DNA from: an uncultured Clostridia bacterium
GTDB lineage: Bacteria; Bacillota; Clostridia; Peptostreptococcales; Anaerovoracaceae
DNA length: 64,000 nt
Assembly (NCBI GenBank): GCA_934233735.1
Contig: CAKQGQ010000010.1
Location: 18,766-82,765 of the forward strand
Reading direction: 5' to 3'
Shown here: positions 63,495 through 64,000 of the stretch, in pieces
Numbering within the stretch: position 1 is the stretch's first letter
Layout of the letters: each line of letters begins with the position of its first letter
Translations under genes and position numbers: made by a program
The notes under the pieces: model-generated
Seen by the model: only the letters and a program-made list of their open reading frames with translations
Database searches by the model: none
Told to the model about the DNA's origin: nothing

Positions 63495-64000
63495 ATGATT
63501 CAAGTAAATTGTGACTATAATATTACAAATGATATTGGCTTCTTTATGGATGCTGAACACATTAACAATATTGAATTTGCCAGAAGAACAAAGGTATCTC
63601 GTACTACATTGGATGAAATAATGAAAAGAGGATGTGCCCGAAGTGATGTGTACGAAAAAATTTATTCTTATGCATATGAAAAGAATTACCGTATTAACTC
63701 CGTTAAAGAGGAACTGATTAAAGAAAAATATCAAACAGTTCTATTTCACGGTTCCAAAGATGGACTTTCTTCCATTACAAGCACTGGCTCAAGAGACAAT
63801 TGCGATTTTGGCAATGGCTTTTATCTTGGAGAGACCTATGCCCAGGCATTGTCCTTTATATGCGAGAAACAGAACTCCTCTGTCTATTCTTTTCGCTATT
63901 CTTTGGATAACTTGAAAATAAAAAAATTTGAATGTAATTTGGAATGGATGCTTGCAATCTGCTATTACAGGGGAACCATCAAAGAATATGAATCTCATGA
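63495..64000 (+). CDS. HTH-DUF3990 protein (ADP-ribosyltransferase-like), cut by window edge
   Basis: Open from ATG 63495 (AAAAGGAGCACTCAAGA) to the last base, 168 codons. Residues 25-65 form a HTH-like segment (IEFARRTKVSRTTLDEIMKR). From about residue 80 follows the DUF3990 domain: TVLFHGSKDGLSSITSTGSR, DNCDFGNGFYLGETYAQALS and SFICEKQNSSVYSFRYSLDN. DUF3990 belongs to the ADP-ribosyltransferase superfamily, with His in FHGS and the Gly-Phe-Tyr segment at the usual places. The missing C-terminus should hold the catalytic Glu. Probably a toxin-type protein with built-in HTH. Confidence 0.78.
   Translation, partial: MIQVNCDYNITNDIGFFMDAEHINNIEFARRTKVSRTTLDEIMKRGCARSDVYEKIYSYAYEKNYRINSVKEELIKEKYQTVLFHGSKDGLSSITSTGSRDNCDFGNGFYLGETYAQALSFICEKQNSSVYSFRYSLDNLKIKKFECNLEWMLAICYYRGTIKEYESH

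Noticed and set aside
1..64000. CRISPR arrays and insertion sequences
   Set aside because: No regularly spaced repeats and no transposase were found. The repeats at 9.0-9.4 kb are coding repeats of the tail fibre.

Overview
The window looks like chromosome from a low-to-moderate GC, Gram-positive anaerobe of the class Clostridia (Bacillota). The basis is strong AGGAGG-type ribosome sites, near-consensus TTGACA/TATAAT promoters, hairpin-plus-T terminators, a monofunctional GT51 transglycosylase, a BMP/Nup-type nucleoside ABC importer and a Siphovirus/Myovirus-type Firmicutes prophage. I cannot name the genus.

Layout. (1) 1-1.6 kb: the end of an accessory island next to tRNA-Leu(CAG). It holds the first codons of a C5 cytosine DNA methyltransferase, a DUF4314 protein, a DUF6075-like protein and a protein with an ADP-ribosyltransferase R-S-ExE signature. 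(2) 1.85-3.3 kb: tRNA-Leu and an AI-2E-family membrane protein. (3) 3.68-41.54 kb: a complete prophage of about 37.9 kb with a contractile tail (sheath, tube, baseplate J, tape measure), HK97-type head, cos-type packaging neighbourhood, holin and M15 endolysin. A large serine integrase has inserted it into a GH18 (YaaH/SleL-like) glycosidase gene. The two gene halves at the prophage ends rejoin in frame to a 312-codon gene if the prophage leaves through the shared 5-bp core TATGT. (4) 42.1-53.5 kb, minus strand: cell-wall transglycosylase, LysO-like exporter, then a purine/nucleoside salvage and uptake locus (phosphoribosyltransferases, NCS2 permease, BMP lipoprotein with its ABC transporter) and a DMT exporter. 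(5) 53.7-59.4 kb, plus strand: lower-ligand assembly of cobalamin (cobT, cobU-like, cobS, a second small CobU-like gene, cobC) with an isomerase-like gene and an M20 peptidase. (6) 59.4-64 kb: an ABC-2 exporter with its own XRE regulator, a hipB gene followed by a broken hipA, a Vat/CatB-like acetyltransferase, and the start of an HTH-DUF3990 (ADP-ribosyltransferase-like) gene that runs off the end.

How the prophage is organised. Late genes run leftwards from an ArpU-like activator and HNH nuclease through terminase, portal, protease, capsid, connector, tail and lysis. Early genes, also leftwards, run from the Cro-like repressor through many small zinc-type proteins, a SleB-like wall hydrolase, an AcrIIA9/PcfK-like protein, PcfJ and DUF3102 proteins, a DNA methyltransferase and an HUH-type replication protein. 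The lysogeny block runs rightwards: a CI-like repressor without a protease domain, an HsdR-N-type nuclease, DinD and the integrase. The switch region carries several copies of one palindromic operator. A LexA-box-like palindrome covers the repressor promoter. Past the late terminator a separate consensus promoter drives two tiny membrane peptides and an HTH protein.

Most noteworthy: the reversible GH18 disruption with reconstructed attP/attB, the -1 frameshift site in the tail chaperone, the post-lysis mini-operon, the LexA-like control of CI, two unlinked ADP-ribosyltransferase-like proteins, and a tRNA-like element without an anticodon arm beside the HUH gene.
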